From Campylobacter pinnipediorum subsp. pinnipediorum (GTDB taxonomy: Bacteria; Campylobacterota; Campylobacteria; Campylobacterales; Campylobacteraceae): 64,000 bases of DNA. This document shows, in pieces, positions 1-9,653 of the stretch. The notes under the pieces are model-generated. The model was not told the DNA's origin and did no database searches. It saw only the letters and a list, made by a program, of their open reading frames with translations. The stretch's first letter is position 1; each line of letters begins with the position of its first letter. A program made the position numbers and the translations under genes. The stretch covers positions 744,001 through 808,000 of the forward strand of contig NZ_CP012546.1 in the NCBI RefSeq assembly GCF_002021925.1. Direction: 5' to 3'.

Positions 1-789
1 AGCTCTGCTCAGATTAAGTCAGCACTTATATTGGCTGGATTGTGTTCGAATGGTTGCGAGTTTTATGAAAATGAATTAAGTAGAGACCATACTGAAAAAA
101 TGCTTTTGGGTATGGGTGCTAATATAAAAGTTGATGGTTTAAGAATCTTTGTAGAACCTATGAAAAAACCATTAGAGCCACTTGATATAGATGTGCCAAA
201 TGATCCTAGTTCTGCATTTTTTTATGCTGTAGCGGCTTGTGTTATTCCAAATTCTCATTTGATTATTAAAAATATTATTTTAAATAAAACTCGTATAGAA
301 GCTTATAATGTTTTAAAGAAAATGGGTGCTAATATAACTTTTAAAAAGACAAGTTCTCAGTATGAAGATATTGGTGAAATAGAGATAAAATATGCACCGC
401 TTAAAAGTATTGATGTTAGTAAAAATATATCTTGGCTTATTGATGAAATTCCTGCATTGGCGATTGCATTTTGTTTTGCTGATGGAAAAAGTAGTATAAG
501 AAATGCAAAAGAGTTAAGAGTAAAGGAATCAGATAGAATACATACTATGGTTGTTGGTTTAAGACAATGTGGTATTGAAGTTCAGGAATTTGAAGATGGT
601 TTTAGTGTTGTTGGAGGAGAGGCAAAAAGTGCTATTATAGATAGCCATGGAGATCATAGGATAGCTATGAGTTTTGCTATTTTAGGACTTATTTGTGGTA
701 TGCAAATAGAAAAAAGTGAGTTTATAAAAACTTCTTTTCCAAATTTTAGTAATATACTTAGAAAGATTGGTGTTTATATTGAAGATTGA
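1..789 (+). CDS. aroA: 3-phosphoshikimate 1-carboxyvinyltransferase (EPSP synthase), 5' end outside the window
   Basis: The reading frame is open from base 1, so the gene begins upstream and only about the last 262 residues are seen. EPSP synthase joins shikimate-3-phosphate to phosphoenolpyruvate in the cytoplasm, the sixth step of the shikimate pathway. Family hallmarks are present: a VPNDPSSAFF segment around residue 65, LRVKESDRI in the middle and the C-terminal GDHRIAMSFAI motif. The frame ends in TGA at 787-789 and overlaps the ispH start. In Campylobacter the order is pheT-aroA-ispH-rpsA, which this end of the window fits. Confidence 0.95.
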   Translation, partial: SSAQIKSALILAGLCSNGCEFYENELSRDHTEKMLLGMGANIKVDGLRIFVEPMKKPLEPLDIDVPNDPSSAFFYAVAACVIPNSHLIIKNIILNKTRIEAYNVLKKMGANITFKKTSSQYEDIGEIEIKYAPLKSIDVSKNISWLIDEIPALAIAFCFADGKSSIRNAKELRVKESDRIHTMVVGLRQCGIEVQEFEDGFSVVGGEAKSAIIDSHGDHRIAMSFAILGLICGMQIEKSEFIKTSFPNFSNILRKIGVYIED

Positions 790-1603
790 ATTAGCTAGTA
801 ATTATGGGTTTTGTTTCGGTGTTAAAAGAGCTATAAAAATGGCTGAAAATGCAAAGGATGCTTCTACTATAGGTCCTTTGATACATAATAATGAAGAGAT
901 TAATCGTTTAAAAATAAATTTTAATGTAAAAACTCTTAATGGAATAAGCGAATTACAAGATGAAAAAAAAGTCATTATAAGAACTCACGGAATTCCTAAA
1001 AATGATTTAGAAAAATTAAATGCGAGTAAGATAGATGTTATAGATGCAACTTGTCCATTTGTAACAAAACCACAACAAATTTGTGAAAAAATGAGTCAAG
1101 ATGGATATGATATAGTTATTTTTGGAGATGAAAATCATCCAGAGGTAAAAGGTGTAAAATCGTATGCCAATGGAAATGTGTTTGTTATACTTGAAGAAGA
1201 AGAGCTTGAAAATATAAAATTATCTCAAAAAGTTGCAGTTGTTAGCCAAACTACTCGTAAAGTAGAAAAATTTATGCAAATTGTTAATTATTTAATTTCT
1301 AGAGTGAAAGAGGTTAGGGTGTTTAACACAATTTGCAATGCCACTTTTGAAAATCAAGAAGCTGTTAAAAATTTATCAAAAAAAGCAGATGTTATGATAG
1401 TTATAGGTGGTAAAAATAGCTCAAACACAAAACAACTTTACTTAATAGCTAAAAATTTTTGTGAAGATAGTTATCTTATCGAGAGCGAAAATGAGATAAA
1501 TAGTGAATGGTTTGAAGGAAAGCAGCTTTGCGGTGTAAGTGCTGGTGCTAGTACTCCTGACTGGATTATACAAAAGGTTATAAATAAAATAGAAAAAATA
1601 TAA
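779..1603 (+). CDS. ispH: 4-hydroxy-3-methylbut-2-enyl diphosphate reductase
   Basis: IspH makes isopentenyl and dimethylallyl diphosphate from HMBPP, the last step of the MEP isoprenoid pathway, using a 4Fe-4S cluster. The three cluster cysteines sit in GFCFGVKRA near the N-terminus, DATCPFV near residue 95 and CNATF near residue 190; an SAGAS(T)PDW motif closes the protein. I chose TTG at 779 because it gives the usual MKIELASNYGFC start; the frame is also open from TTG 767. The start lies inside the last codons of aroA, which suggests translational coupling. The length of 274 residues is normal. ispG, the preceding enzyme of the pathway, is 4 kb downstream. Confidence 0.95.
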   Translation: MKIELASNYGFCFGVKRAIKMAENAKDASTIGPLIHNNEEINRLKINFNVKTLNGISELQDEKKVIIRTHGIPKNDLEKLNASKIDVIDATCPFVTKPQQICEKMSQDGYDIVIFGDENHPEVKGVKSYANGNVFVILEEEELENIKLSQKVAVVSQTTRKVEKFMQIVNYLISRVKEVRVFNTICNATFENQEAVKNLSKKADVMIVIGGKNSSNTKQLYLIAKNFCEDSYLIESENEINSEWFEGKQLCGVSAGASTPDWIIQKVINKIEKI

Positions 1604-1652
1604 ATTTCAACCATTAATAAGGAAATTTTAAATAAAATAAGTAAATTTGCAG

Positions 1653-1658
1653 TATAAT
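1653..1658 (+). promoter_or_regulatory. -10 element (TATAAT) before rpsA
   Basis: A perfect TATAAT lies 30 bases before the rpsA start in the 85-base gap after ispH, in T/A-rich sequence typical of epsilonproteobacterial sigma-70 promoters. AAAAAGGA with good spacing precedes the ATG. Confidence 0.6.
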
Positions 1659-1688
1659 AGCAAATCATAAAACATAAAAAGGACTAAG

Positions 1689-3344
1689 ATGGCTGTGAAC
1701 AAAAGCGTTCAGTTAAATAAGGCAGATGACATTGAAGATATCGATTTTGCAACGATGTTAGAGGAGTCTTTTAAAAAGACAGAAGAAGATAGCGAAGGAA
1801 CTATTGTAGAGATAAGAGGAGATGAGGCTTTAGTCGATATAGGCAAAAAGTCCGAAGGTAGACTTCAACTTTCCGAAATAACCGATGCTAATGGTAACTT
1901 ACTTTACAATGTAGGCGATACTATAAAAGTTGTAATAACTGGCAGAGGTTCTGTATCTCATAAAAAAGCTTTAAGAAAAGAAAAGGTTAAAGCTTATATA
2001 CAAAATTATGATCCTGAAACACAAGATAATACTATTGAGGTAAAAATTATAGGTAAGAATAAGGGCGGTTTTGTTGCTCAAGATGCTGATGGTGTTGAAT
2101 TTTTTATGCCTAGAACTCAAAGTGGATTTAAAAACTCTAACGATATAGTTGGTAAAACATACAAAGTTAAGATTATTAAAGTAGACAAAGACGAGCAAAG
2201 TATTGTTATTTCTAGAAAAAAAATACTAGATGAAGATAGAAAGAAAAGAAAAGAAGCTCTTTTAAGCATTGTAGATAATGAAGAAGTTATGGAAGGCACT
2301 GTAAAGAAAATAACTACTTATGGAATGTTTGTAGATGTTGGAGGTGTTGATGGTCTTGTTCATTATAGCGAGATTAGCTATAAAGGGCCAGTAAATCCTA
2401 GTTCTATGTATAATGAAGGCGATAAAGTCTTAGTTAAAGTTATGAGTTATGATAATGAAAAACGTCATCTTTCTTTATCTATAAAGGCAGCTATGCCTGA
2501 TCCATGGGAAGAGATTAAAGATGGTCTTGATGTTGGAGATACTATAAAAGTTATCGTTAGCAATATAGAGCCTTATGGAGCTTTTGTTGATCTTGGTAAT
2601 GACATAGAAGGATTTTTACATATATCTGAAATTTCTTGGGACAAAAATATAAAAAATCCAAAAGATCATATAAGTGAAGGTCAAGATATTGATGTTGAAG
2701 TTATAGAGATAGATGCTAAAGAAAGACGTTTAAGGGTTAGCCTTAAAAATTTACTTCCTAAACCTTTTGATGAGTTTAGAAAGAGCCATAAAGAGGGCGA
2801 TGTTGTAGAGGGTATTGTTACTAGTGTTACAGCTTTTGGTGCTTTTGTAAAGATAGGTTCTGTTGAAGGTCTGTTACATAACGAAGATGCATCTTGGGAT
2901 AGAAATGTTAGATGTAAAGAGTTGTTTAAAAATGGCGATTTAGTTAAAGTTAAAATCGTCAGAATAGATAGCAATGATCAAAAAATATCTTTAAGTATGA
3001 AAGAGTTAAAACAAAGCCCTGTTCAAGATTTTGCTACTAAACACAAAATCGGAGATATTGTAAAAGGTAAGATTAGAGATATTAAAGATTTTGGTATTTT
3101 TGTTGAACTTGATGATAACGTTGATGCTCTTATTAGAAAAGAAGATATTGGCAATTTAGATATAGAATCTTTGAAAGTAGGAGACGATATAGAAGCAGCT
3201 ATAGCATTTATTGATGAAAAGAGAAACAGAATACGCTTAAGTATTAAATTTTTAGCAAAACAAAAAGAGCGTGAAGTTTTAAATGAAATTAATGATAACG
3301 ACAAGATTACTCTTGGAGATATCATAAAAGAGCAATTACAATAA
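1689..3344 (+). CDS. rpsA: 30S ribosomal protein S1
   Basis: S1 binds mRNA on the small ribosomal subunit and helps start translation. The 551-residue protein is a chain of six S1/OB-fold repeats, beginning near residues 35, 120, 200, 288, 373 and 457; several carry the typical G-x-F-V-D-(L/V)-G and (H/N)xS(E/D)(I/A)S signatures. The ATG at 1689 has a clear ribosome-binding site. It follows ispH after its own promoter, and a small membrane-anchored protein and serA follow directly. Length and repeat number fit the epsilonproteobacterial family. Confidence 0.97.
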   Translation: MAVNKSVQLNKADDIEDIDFATMLEESFKKTEEDSEGTIVEIRGDEALVDIGKKSEGRLQLSEITDANGNLLYNVGDTIKVVITGRGSVSHKKALRKEKVKAYIQNYDPETQDNTIEVKIIGKNKGGFVAQDADGVEFFMPRTQSGFKNSNDIVGKTYKVKIIKVDKDEQSIVISRKKILDEDRKKRKEALLSIVDNEEVMEGTVKKITTYGMFVDVGGVDGLVHYSEISYKGPVNPSSMYNEGDKVLVKVMSYDNEKRHLSLSIKAAMPDPWEEIKDGLDVGDTIKVIVSNIEPYGAFVDLGNDIEGFLHISEISWDKNIKNPKDHISEGQDIDVEVIEIDAKERRLRVSLKNLLPKPFDEFRKSHKEGDVVEGIVTSVTAFGAFVKIGSVEGLLHNEDASWDRNVRCKELFKNGDLVKVKIVRIDSNDQKISLSMKELKQSPVQDFATKHKIGDIVKGKIRDIKDFGIFVELDDNVDALIRKEDIGNLDIESLKVGDDIEAAIAFIDEKRNRIRLSIKFLAKQKEREVLNEINDNDKITLGDIIKEQLQ

Positions 3345-3347
3345 AAT

Positions 3348-3830
3348 ATGCATAAGCATGCTCTTTTGAGTATAATAGTAATTTTATTTTGTGCTTTAAT
3401 TTTTTCAGGTGTCGGTCTGTATAGATTTGCTAATAATAATCTTTCTGAGGCTCCTGAAATTAAAGTATTAAATGAAAGTCAAAACAACCTAGACAAGAGT
3501 AACAAAAAGAAGGATTGGGTTGGAGAGCTTGCAAATATGCCAAAAACGGAGTATATTCTTCCGACAAATCAAATATATATACATTATTCTTATCCAATTC
3601 AGTCTGATACCAAGACCGCTTACGAACTTATTGTTGATAAAAGTGATATTTATTCTATATTTTGCATCAAGCAAACACTGTATAATGAAAATGTTGATTT
3701 TACTATAGTTAAAGACGGTAATTTAAATAAAGTTTTTTTAAATACAAGTGATTCAAAGCTTTTACAGGATATCATATTGAAATTAAAGTCATATGATATA
3801 AATTCAAATGTAATAGAGGTAAAAATATGA
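3348..3830 (+). CDS. single-span membrane protein of unknown function (rpsA-serA spacer gene)
   Basis: A 160-residue protein with one N-terminal membrane helix (about residues 6-27) and a mostly periplasmic, charged domain. I see no catalytic motif. The gene starts 3 bases after the rpsA stop, and its last four bases overlap the serA start, so it is part of the rpsA-serA operon. Campylobacter jejuni carries a hypothetical gene at the same place (Cj0892c, from memory), so it is probably a genuine conserved gene. Its role is unknown. Confidence 0.8.
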   Translation: MHKHALLSIIVILFCALIFSGVGLYRFANNNLSEAPEIKVLNESQNNLDKSNKKKDWVGELANMPKTEYILPTNQIYIHYSYPIQSDTKTAYELIVDKSDIYSIFCIKQTLYNENVDFTIVKDGNLNKVFLNTSDSKLLQDIILKLKSYDINSNVIEVKI

Positions 3831-5404
3831 AAACTATTATTGTTTGTGATGCGTTGCATCCTGTTGCTCTTGAGCTTTTAAAGAAAGAAGATGATATTAA
3901 TATTATTGATGCTGTTTCTACGCCAAAAGACGAACTTCTAAAAATTATAGGTGAGGCAGATGTTGCTATAACTAGAAGTTCAACAGATGTGGATGAAATT
4001 TTTTTAAATGCAGCTAAAAAACTTAAAGCTGTAGTTAGAGCTGGTGTTGGTGTTGATAATGTTGATATTGAAGGTTGTTCTAGACGTGGAATTATAGTTA
4101 TGAATGTTCCTACTGCAAATACAATAGCAGCTGTAGAACTTACTATGGCTCATATGTTATGTGCAGCTAGATCTTTTGTTTACGCTCATAATGACTTAAA
4201 AGAAAATAGAATTTGGAAGCGTGAAAAATGGTATGGAGTCGAACTTTTTAATAAAAGCTTAGGTATTATAGGATTTGGAAATATAGGTTCAAGAGTTGCA
4301 ACTAGAGCTAAATCTTTTGGTATGAACATAATTGCTTATGATCCATATATAGACCCTGCAAAAGTTTTGGATATGGGTGGCACGTATACTACAAATTTTG
4401 ATGATATTTTAAAATGTGATTTTATAACTATACATACTCCAAAAACTAGTGAAACAACAAATATTATTGATAAAGCAGAAATTGATAAAATGAAAGATGG
4501 TGTAAGACTTATAAACTGTGCTAGGGGTGGTTTATATAACGAAAAAGCACTTGAAGATGGTTTAAAAAGTGGAAAAATAGCTTTTGCTGGAATTGATGTT
4601 TTTTCAAAAGAGCCAGCAATAAATCATCCATTGCTTGATTTGCCAAATATAAGCGTTACAGCCCACCTTGGTGCAAATACATTAGAATCTCAGCAAAATA
4701 TCGCTGTTCAAGCTGTAGAGCAGGCATTAAGTGCTGTTCGTTCTATTAGTTATCCTAATGCTTTAAATTTACCTATAAAAACTGAAGATTTACCACCATT
4801 TGTAGAACCTTATATTGAGCTTACAAGCAAGATGGCATTTTTAGGAGCACAAATAAACAAAAAAGCTATAAAATCAATATCTATTGAAGTGCAAGGTGAA
4901 ATAAGTGATTATAAAGATTCAATGCTTACTTTTGCTATTGTTGGTGCTTTAAAAGAGAGCTTTGGTGAAAATATCAACTATGTAAATGCTAACTTTGTTT
5001 GTGATGAAAAAGGTATATCTTATGATGCTACAATTTCTCCTGTAAGTGGCTATAAAAATAAAATATCAGTTAAAATAACAACTGAGATAGATACTACTAT
5101 TGTAAGCGGAACAGTGTTTGATGAAAATGAACAAAGAATAGTTGGAATAAATGGCTTTAAGACCGATTTTAAACCAAAAGGAAAAATGATAATATTTAAA
5201 AACAATGACGTTCCTGGTGTTATAGCTCAAATAAGTTCTATTTTGGCATCTTCTGGTATAAATATAGCTGACTTTAGACTTGGTAGAGATGATCACGGCA
5301 AAGCACTTGCTGTTATCTTGGTTGATGAAAAAATAAGCAAAGAAACTCTTGCCGCATTAAATGCTTTAGATACTTGCCTTTGGGCTTCTTATGCTGTTTT
5401 ATAA
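3827..5404 (+). CDS. serA: D-3-phosphoglycerate dehydrogenase
   Basis: SerA oxidises 3-phosphoglycerate with NAD+, the first step of serine synthesis. The 525-residue protein has the long-form layout: a split catalytic domain, the NAD-binding GIIGFGNIGSRVATRA segment near residue 145, the RGGLYNEKAL segment near 235, the catalytic-His region AHLGANTLESQ near 283, an intervening ASB domain, and a C-terminal ACT domain (about residues 452-525) that usually senses serine. The ATG overlaps the preceding stop by four bases. A strong hairpin follows the stop codon. Confidence 0.96.
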   Translation: MKTIIVCDALHPVALELLKKEDDINIIDAVSTPKDELLKIIGEADVAITRSSTDVDEIFLNAAKKLKAVVRAGVGVDNVDIEGCSRRGIIVMNVPTANTIAAVELTMAHMLCAARSFVYAHNDLKENRIWKREKWYGVELFNKSLGIIGFGNIGSRVATRAKSFGMNIIAYDPYIDPAKVLDMGGTYTTNFDDILKCDFITIHTPKTSETTNIIDKAEIDKMKDGVRLINCARGGLYNEKALEDGLKSGKIAFAGIDVFSKEPAINHPLLDLPNISVTAHLGANTLESQQNIAVQAVEQALSAVRSISYPNALNLPIKTEDLPPFVEPYIELTSKMAFLGAQINKKAIKSISIEVQGEISDYKDSMLTFAIVGALKESFGENINYVNANFVCDEKGISYDATISPVSGYKNKISVKITTEIDTTIVSGTVFDENEQRIVGINGFKTDFKPKGKMIIFKNNDVPGVIAQISSILASSGINIADFRLGRDDHGKALAVILVDEKISKETLAALNALDTCLWASYAVL

Positions 5405-5428
5405 TATCCTTGAAGAAATTCAAGGATA
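5405..5428 (+). terminator. hairpin after serA
   Basis: A perfect 10-bp stem (TATCCTTGAA / TTCAAGGATA) closes on a GAAA tetraloop directly after the serA stop codon at 5402-5404. The following AAATTTTAA is only weakly T-rich, so this may be a leaky terminator or an RNA-stabilising hairpin. The next gene starts 19 bases later. Confidence 0.55.
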
Positions 5429-5446
5429 AATTTTAAGGATAATTTT

Positions 5447-5878
5447 GTGAAAATAACATTAATTATTGTGTTAATTATATTTTTTATATTGCTGTGTTGT
5501 GTTTTGGGATATTTTATTTTTAAATTACAAGATAGTGATTCTTATGCCAAAGAGGAAAATAACAATCAAAACACAAAAAAACAAAATACAATAACAGATG
5601 TTGTAGAATTAGTTTCAGATGATTCTTTGACCAGAAAAGAACTTTTTTTATTATGTGAAGCTTTTTTAAAGCATAATTTTCCTTCTAAAAATGGTTCAGG
5701 TGTGCCGGATTCGGCCAAAGAATATCTTAATTTTATACTTCTTATAGCAAGTCATAAAAATGCTGATGCCAAAATAATAAGTTTTTTAAATACTGAAGCA
5801 AAAAAGAAAAATCCAGAATATGCTTCAGATATAGAAAGATATGAATCTTTGGGTTTACAACAAAGAAAAAAAACATAA
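5447..5878 (+). CDS. small membrane-anchored protein of unknown function
   Basis: 143 residues with an N-terminal membrane helix (about residues 3-25), then a polar, Asn/Gln/Lys-rich linker and a helical C-terminal half containing [15 protein letters not shown]. It starts with GTG at 5447 behind AAGGAT. No motif that I recognise. It lies between the serA hairpin and ispG, on the same strand as both, and ends 65 bases before the chosen ispG start. Function unknown; it is probably a real gene because of its ribosome-binding site and the coherent hydrophobic-then-polar layout. Confidence 0.7.
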   Translation: MKITLIIVLIIFFILLCCVLGYFIFKLQDSDSYAKEENNNQNTKKQNTITDVVELVSDDSLTRKELFLLCEAFLKHNFPSKNGSGVPDSAKEYLNFILLIASHKNADAKIISFLNTEAKKKNPEYASDIERYESLGLQQRKKT

Positions 5879-5943
5879 ATAGTTTTTTGAGCTTACTAAA
5901 AGATATTTTTATTTATAATATAAAAAAAATTAAGGTTTTTAAA

Positions 5944-7002
5944 TTGCAAAGATACCCAACAAAACAGATTAAAATTCGTAATGTCAAAATTGGTGGAGAT
6001 GCTCCTATTAGTGTTCAGTCTATGACTTTTTCTAAGACAAAAGATATACAAGGAACATTAGAACAGATAAATCGTCTTTATTTCGCAGGGTGTGATATAG
6101 TTCGCTGTGCTGTCTTGGATAAAGAAGATGCAGCGGCTCTCAAAGAGATAGTAAAACAAAGCCCACTTCCGGTGGTAGCAGATATACATTTTAATTATCG
6201 TTTGGCTTTGATTGTTAGTGAGTATGTGGATGCCATCAGAATAAATCCAGGAAATATAGGCTCAAAAGATAGAATAAAAGCTGTTGTTCAAGCTTGCAAA
6301 CAAAGAAATTTACCTATTAGAATAGGTGTAAACTCAGGCTCCTTGGAAGCTCAGTTTGAAGATAAATATGGAAGAAATGTTGCAGCAATGATACAATCAG
6401 CTCTTTATAATACTAAATTGTTAGAGGATCTTGACTTTACAGACATAAAAATTTCATTAAAATCAAGCGATGTTGAAAGAACTATGAATGGGTATAGGGA
6501 GCTTAGGGAAAAAGTTGATTATCCTTTCCATTTGGGTGTAACAGAAGCAGGAACTACTTTTCATGCTACTATAAAATCATCAATAGCATTGGGTGGACTT
6601 TTAATGCTTGGTATTGGCGATACTATGAGAGTTAGTATTACAGGAGAGTTAGAAGAAGAGATAAAGGTTGCAAAAGCTATATTAAAAGATAGTGGAAGAC
6701 AAAAAGAGGGGCTAAATATTATATCTTGTCCAACTTGCGGAAGATTACAAAGCAATCTAGTAAAAGCCATTAAGATCGTAGAAGAAAAGACAAAACATAT
6801 CAAAGAATCTTTAAATGTTTCAGTTATGGGCTGTGTTGTAAATGCTATCGGTGAGGCCAAAGGCGCTGATGTTGCAATAGCATTTGGTAAAGGCAATGGT
6901 CTTATAATGAGAAGAGGAGAGGTGGTCGCAAAACTAAAAGAAGATGAGTTGGTCGATAGATTTTTACTTGAAATTGATGATGAGATAAAATCACGTGGAT
7001 AA
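5944..7002 (+). CDS. ispG: (E)-4-hydroxy-3-methylbut-2-enyl-diphosphate synthase (GcpE)
   Basis: IspG converts methylerythritol cyclodiphosphate to HMBPP, the substrate of IspH encoded at the left end of the window. The protein has the TIM-barrel start ([12 protein letters not shown]), the VADIHF and RINPGNIG segments, and the C-terminal 4Fe-4S domain with SCPTCGR and MGCVVN cysteines and a conserved [16 protein letters not shown] stretch. The frame is open from TTG 5887, but TTG 5944 is preferred: TAAGG lies eight bases before it and it gives a 352-residue protein, close to the family length. The last bases overlap the dnaB GTG start. Confidence 0.94.
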   Translation: MQRYPTKQIKIRNVKIGGDAPISVQSMTFSKTKDIQGTLEQINRLYFAGCDIVRCAVLDKEDAAALKEIVKQSPLPVVADIHFNYRLALIVSEYVDAIRINPGNIGSKDRIKAVVQACKQRNLPIRIGVNSGSLEAQFEDKYGRNVAAMIQSALYNTKLLEDLDFTDIKISLKSSDVERTMNGYRELREKVDYPFHLGVTEAGTTFHATIKSSIALGGLLMLGIGDTMRVSITGELEEEIKVAKAILKDSGRQKEGLNIISCPTCGRLQSNLVKAIKIVEEKTKHIKESLNVSVMGCVVNAIGEAKGADVAIAFGKGNGLIMRRGEVVAKLKEDELVDRFLLEIDDEIKSRG

Positions 7003-8401
7003 AAATAATATAGAATTAAGCTCTCTTTATGATCTTGATATGGAAAGAGCGATATTAAGCTCTATAATTTTAAATAATGATGCACTTAGTGAAATTTATG
7101 ACCTTGTAGGTGCAAAAGATTTTTATTTAAAAGCTCATAGTGATATATTTAAAGCCATGATAGAGTGTCTAAACTCAGATGTTCCTATAGCTAGTTCTTT
7201 TTTGAAAACAAAACTTGGTAAAAGTTATAATGAAGCTGTTTTGACAGATATATTAGGAACAAATGGTATTGTTGATATAAAAAAATATGCTAATGAGCTA
7301 AAAGAAAAATCAGTTAAAAGAAGCATACTCAAAATGGCTCAAGATATGCCAGGTAAAGTTTCTCAAGATAAACCAAGTAGGGATATGGTTGATGAGATAT
7401 CCTCTGAGCTTTATAATCTAACAGATGTTAAAAGCACTGGAAGTATAAAAGAGAGCAAAGAGATAGTAAATGATTTTCTTGAATATATAAAAAAACAATC
7501 ACAATTAGATGAAAAAGACACTGTTGGATTAAGCACTGGTTTTAAAAGTCTTGATGAAAAAACAAATGGCTTTAAAAATGGGGACCTTATAATAGTAGCT
7601 GCTCGTCCCGGTATGGGTAAGACAACTATATGTTTAAATTTTATAGAAAAGGCACTAAGTCAAAACAAGGGTGTTGTATTTTTCTCTCTTGAAATGCCAG
7701 CCGAACAGATAATGATGCGTATGTTATCTGCTAAAACTTCTATCCCACTTCAAAATATCATAAGTGCAAAAATGGAAGATGATGAGCTTACTAAGTTAAG
7801 TGATGCTTGTGAATATATGAGTTCTCGTAAGCTTTTCGTTCACGATAGCGGATATGTAAATATACATCAGATACGAACCCAGCTTAGAAAACTAAAAACA
7901 TCGCATAAAGAAATTTCACTTTGTGTTATTGACTATATAGGTCTTATGATGAGTACAAGTAATTTTAATGAAAGACATCTTCAGATTGCTGAAATTTCTC
8001 GTGGGTTAAAGCTTTTGGCTCGTGAGCTTGATATCCCTATTATAGCACTTTCTCAGTTAAATAGAGGGCTAGAATCAAGATCAAATAAAAGACCTATGCT
8101 TAGTGATTTAAGAGAGTCTGGTGCTATAGAGCAAGATGCCGATATGATATTTTTTATATTTAGGGAAGAAGTTTATAGAGAGCAAGAGGAAAAAGAGAGA
8201 GAAGAAAGAGCAAAGGCTGAGGGTAAAGAATATGTTAAAAAGTTTGTCCCAGAAAATAAATTACAAGAAAAAGCGGAGATAATAATAGGGAAAAATAGAA
8301 ACGGTGAGCCAGGTATAGTAGAAGTAATATTTAAAAAAGATCATTCCAAATTTGTCGAAAAAGCACCTATGCCGGATAGTGTTTCTGAGTTTAAAGGCTA
8401 A
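6995..8401 (+). CDS. dnaB: replicative DNA helicase
   Basis: DnaB is the hexameric 5'-3' helicase at the replication fork. The 468-residue protein has the N-terminal primase-binding domain ([12 protein letters not shown]...), a linker, and the RecA-like motor with Walker [10 protein letters not shown] near residue 205, Walker [10 protein letters not shown] near residue 308, and the LSQLNRGLE / [13 protein letters not shown] signatures. No intein is present. It starts with GTG at 6995, overlapping the end of ispG by eight bases, so the two are translationally coupled. A charged Glu/Lys insert near residues 390-415 is common in campylobacters. Confidence 0.96.
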   Translation: MDKNNIELSSLYDLDMERAILSSIILNNDALSEIYDLVGAKDFYLKAHSDIFKAMIECLNSDVPIASSFLKTKLGKSYNEAVLTDILGTNGIVDIKKYANELKEKSVKRSILKMAQDMPGKVSQDKPSRDMVDEISSELYNLTDVKSTGSIKESKEIVNDFLEYIKKQSQLDEKDTVGLSTGFKSLDEKTNGFKNGDLIIVAARPGMGKTTICLNFIEKALSQNKGVVFFSLEMPAEQIMMRMLSAKTSIPLQNIISAKMEDDELTKLSDACEYMSSRKLFVHDSGYVNIHQIRTQLRKLKTSHKEISLCVIDYIGLMMSTSNFNERHLQIAEISRGLKLLARELDIPIIALSQLNRGLESRSNKRPMLSDLRESGAIEQDADMIFFIFREEVYREQEEKEREERAKAEGKEYVKKFVPENKLQEKAEIIIGKNRNGEPGIVEVIFKKDHSKFVEKAPMPDSVSEFKG

Positions 8402-8402
8402 T

Positions 8403-9653
8403 GTGCCTTTAACTGAAAATTTAAAGCAGTTTTTATATATTTGTCTTATTTTTATTTTTATATTTCTTGGTAATTTAGCCTATAAATATATAAAATTTTA
8501 TGTTTTTATTCATGGTGGAGAACAAGATATTATCGCTAAAATTGAGCGTGATTATCTAAAAACAAAAAACAACAGAACTTATCGTATAGCTTTGTTTGAT
8601 GTTAAAGATTATAAATTTTATACAAAAATACCAAAAACAAGCAATGTGTCTTTAAATGACATCGTAAAAATCACAATTTACAATATAGATGTTGATTTTT
8701 ATGATTATTTAAAAGCTAGATTTTATATGCCTAGTTCTAATATCTCAAAAATCAAAAAAGATAAAAATATAAAAGATGATTTGATCGATAGTGTGCAAAA
8801 ACAACATCAAGATTCTAAAATTTCAGAACTTTTTAATGCTTTATATTTTTCCAGTTATATCTCATCTGGTCTTAGAAGTGATATTGTAAATTTTGGAATT
8901 TCACATTTAGTTGCAATTAGTGGTTATCATCTTGGACTTATAGTGTCTATTTTTTATCTTATTTTAACGCCATTTTTAAAATATATCTATTTGAGATTTA
9001 TTCCATTTAGAGATTATAAGTTTGATATTTTTATTATATCTTTTTTGTTTTTAGCTTTTTATATTTATATTATAGACTATCCGCCTAGTTTTTTAAGGGC
9101 TTTTGTTATGTTTTTAGTTGGCTTTTATTTTGTTGTAAGAAATATTCAAGTATTAAATTTTACAAATTTATTTATAGCTATTTTTATCTGTTTGAGTATT
9201 TTTCCTAATCTTATTTTTAGTTTTGGATTTTATTTTTCTTGCATGGGAGTTTTATATATTTTTATTTATCTAAAATATTTTGATATAAAAAAGCATATCT
9301 TTTTAAAAGTATTGTTCTTAAATTTTTATATGTTTTTTGCTATGCAAGTGCCTGTTTTGTATTTTTTCCCAAATATAAGCTTAGATCAAATTATATCAAT
9401 ACCACTTAGCTATATTTTTATTGTGTTTTATCCTTTGAGTGTTTTACTTCATATTTTTGGGGTAGGGGGTTTGTTTGATTCTTATTTGATAGATATTTTT
9501 TCTAGTGATTATAATTTTTTATATTCTGATATAAGTTTTGTTGAGTTTATCATTTTCAATGCTATTAGTTTGATTGCTATAAGGATTAAACAAGTGGCTA
9601 TTTTATTACCACTTGTTGGTTTTTTGGTCTTTTTGAAATTTTGTTTATCTTGA
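8403..9653 (+). CDS. comEC: ComEC/Rec2-type competence membrane protein (short form)
   Basis: A polytopic membrane protein carrying the ComEC core signature HLVAISGYHLGLIVSIFYLIL near residue 175, followed by about six further hydrophobic segments including a YPPSFLRAFVM motif. ComEC proteins form the inner-membrane channel for single-stranded DNA in natural transformation. At about 417 residues it keeps the N-terminal soluble part and the competence domain but lacks the C-terminal metallo-beta-lactamase-like domain of long ComEC proteins. GTG 8403, one base after the dnaB stop, is chosen; TTG 8352 within dnaB is the alternative. It overlaps the convergent yihY-type gene by nine bases. Confidence 0.8.
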   Translation: MPLTENLKQFLYICLIFIFIFLGNLAYKYIKFYVFIHGGEQDIIAKIERDYLKTKNNRTYRIALFDVKDYKFYTKIPKTSNVSLNDIVKITIYNIDVDFYDYLKARFYMPSSNISKIKKDKNIKDDLIDSVQKQHQDSKISELFNALYFSSYISSGLRSDIVNFGISHLVAISGYHLGLIVSIFYLILTPFLKYIYLRFIPFRDYKFDIFIISFLFLAFYIYIIDYPPSFLRAFVMFLVGFYFVVRNIQVLNFTNLFIAIFICLSIFPNLIFSFGFYFSCMGVLYIFIYLKYFDIKKHIFLKVLFLNFYMFFAMQVPVLYFFPNISLDQIISIPLSYIFIVFYPLSVLLHIFGVGGLFDSYLIDIFSSDYNFLYSDISFVEFIIFNAISLIAIRIKQVAILLPLVGFLVFLKFCLS

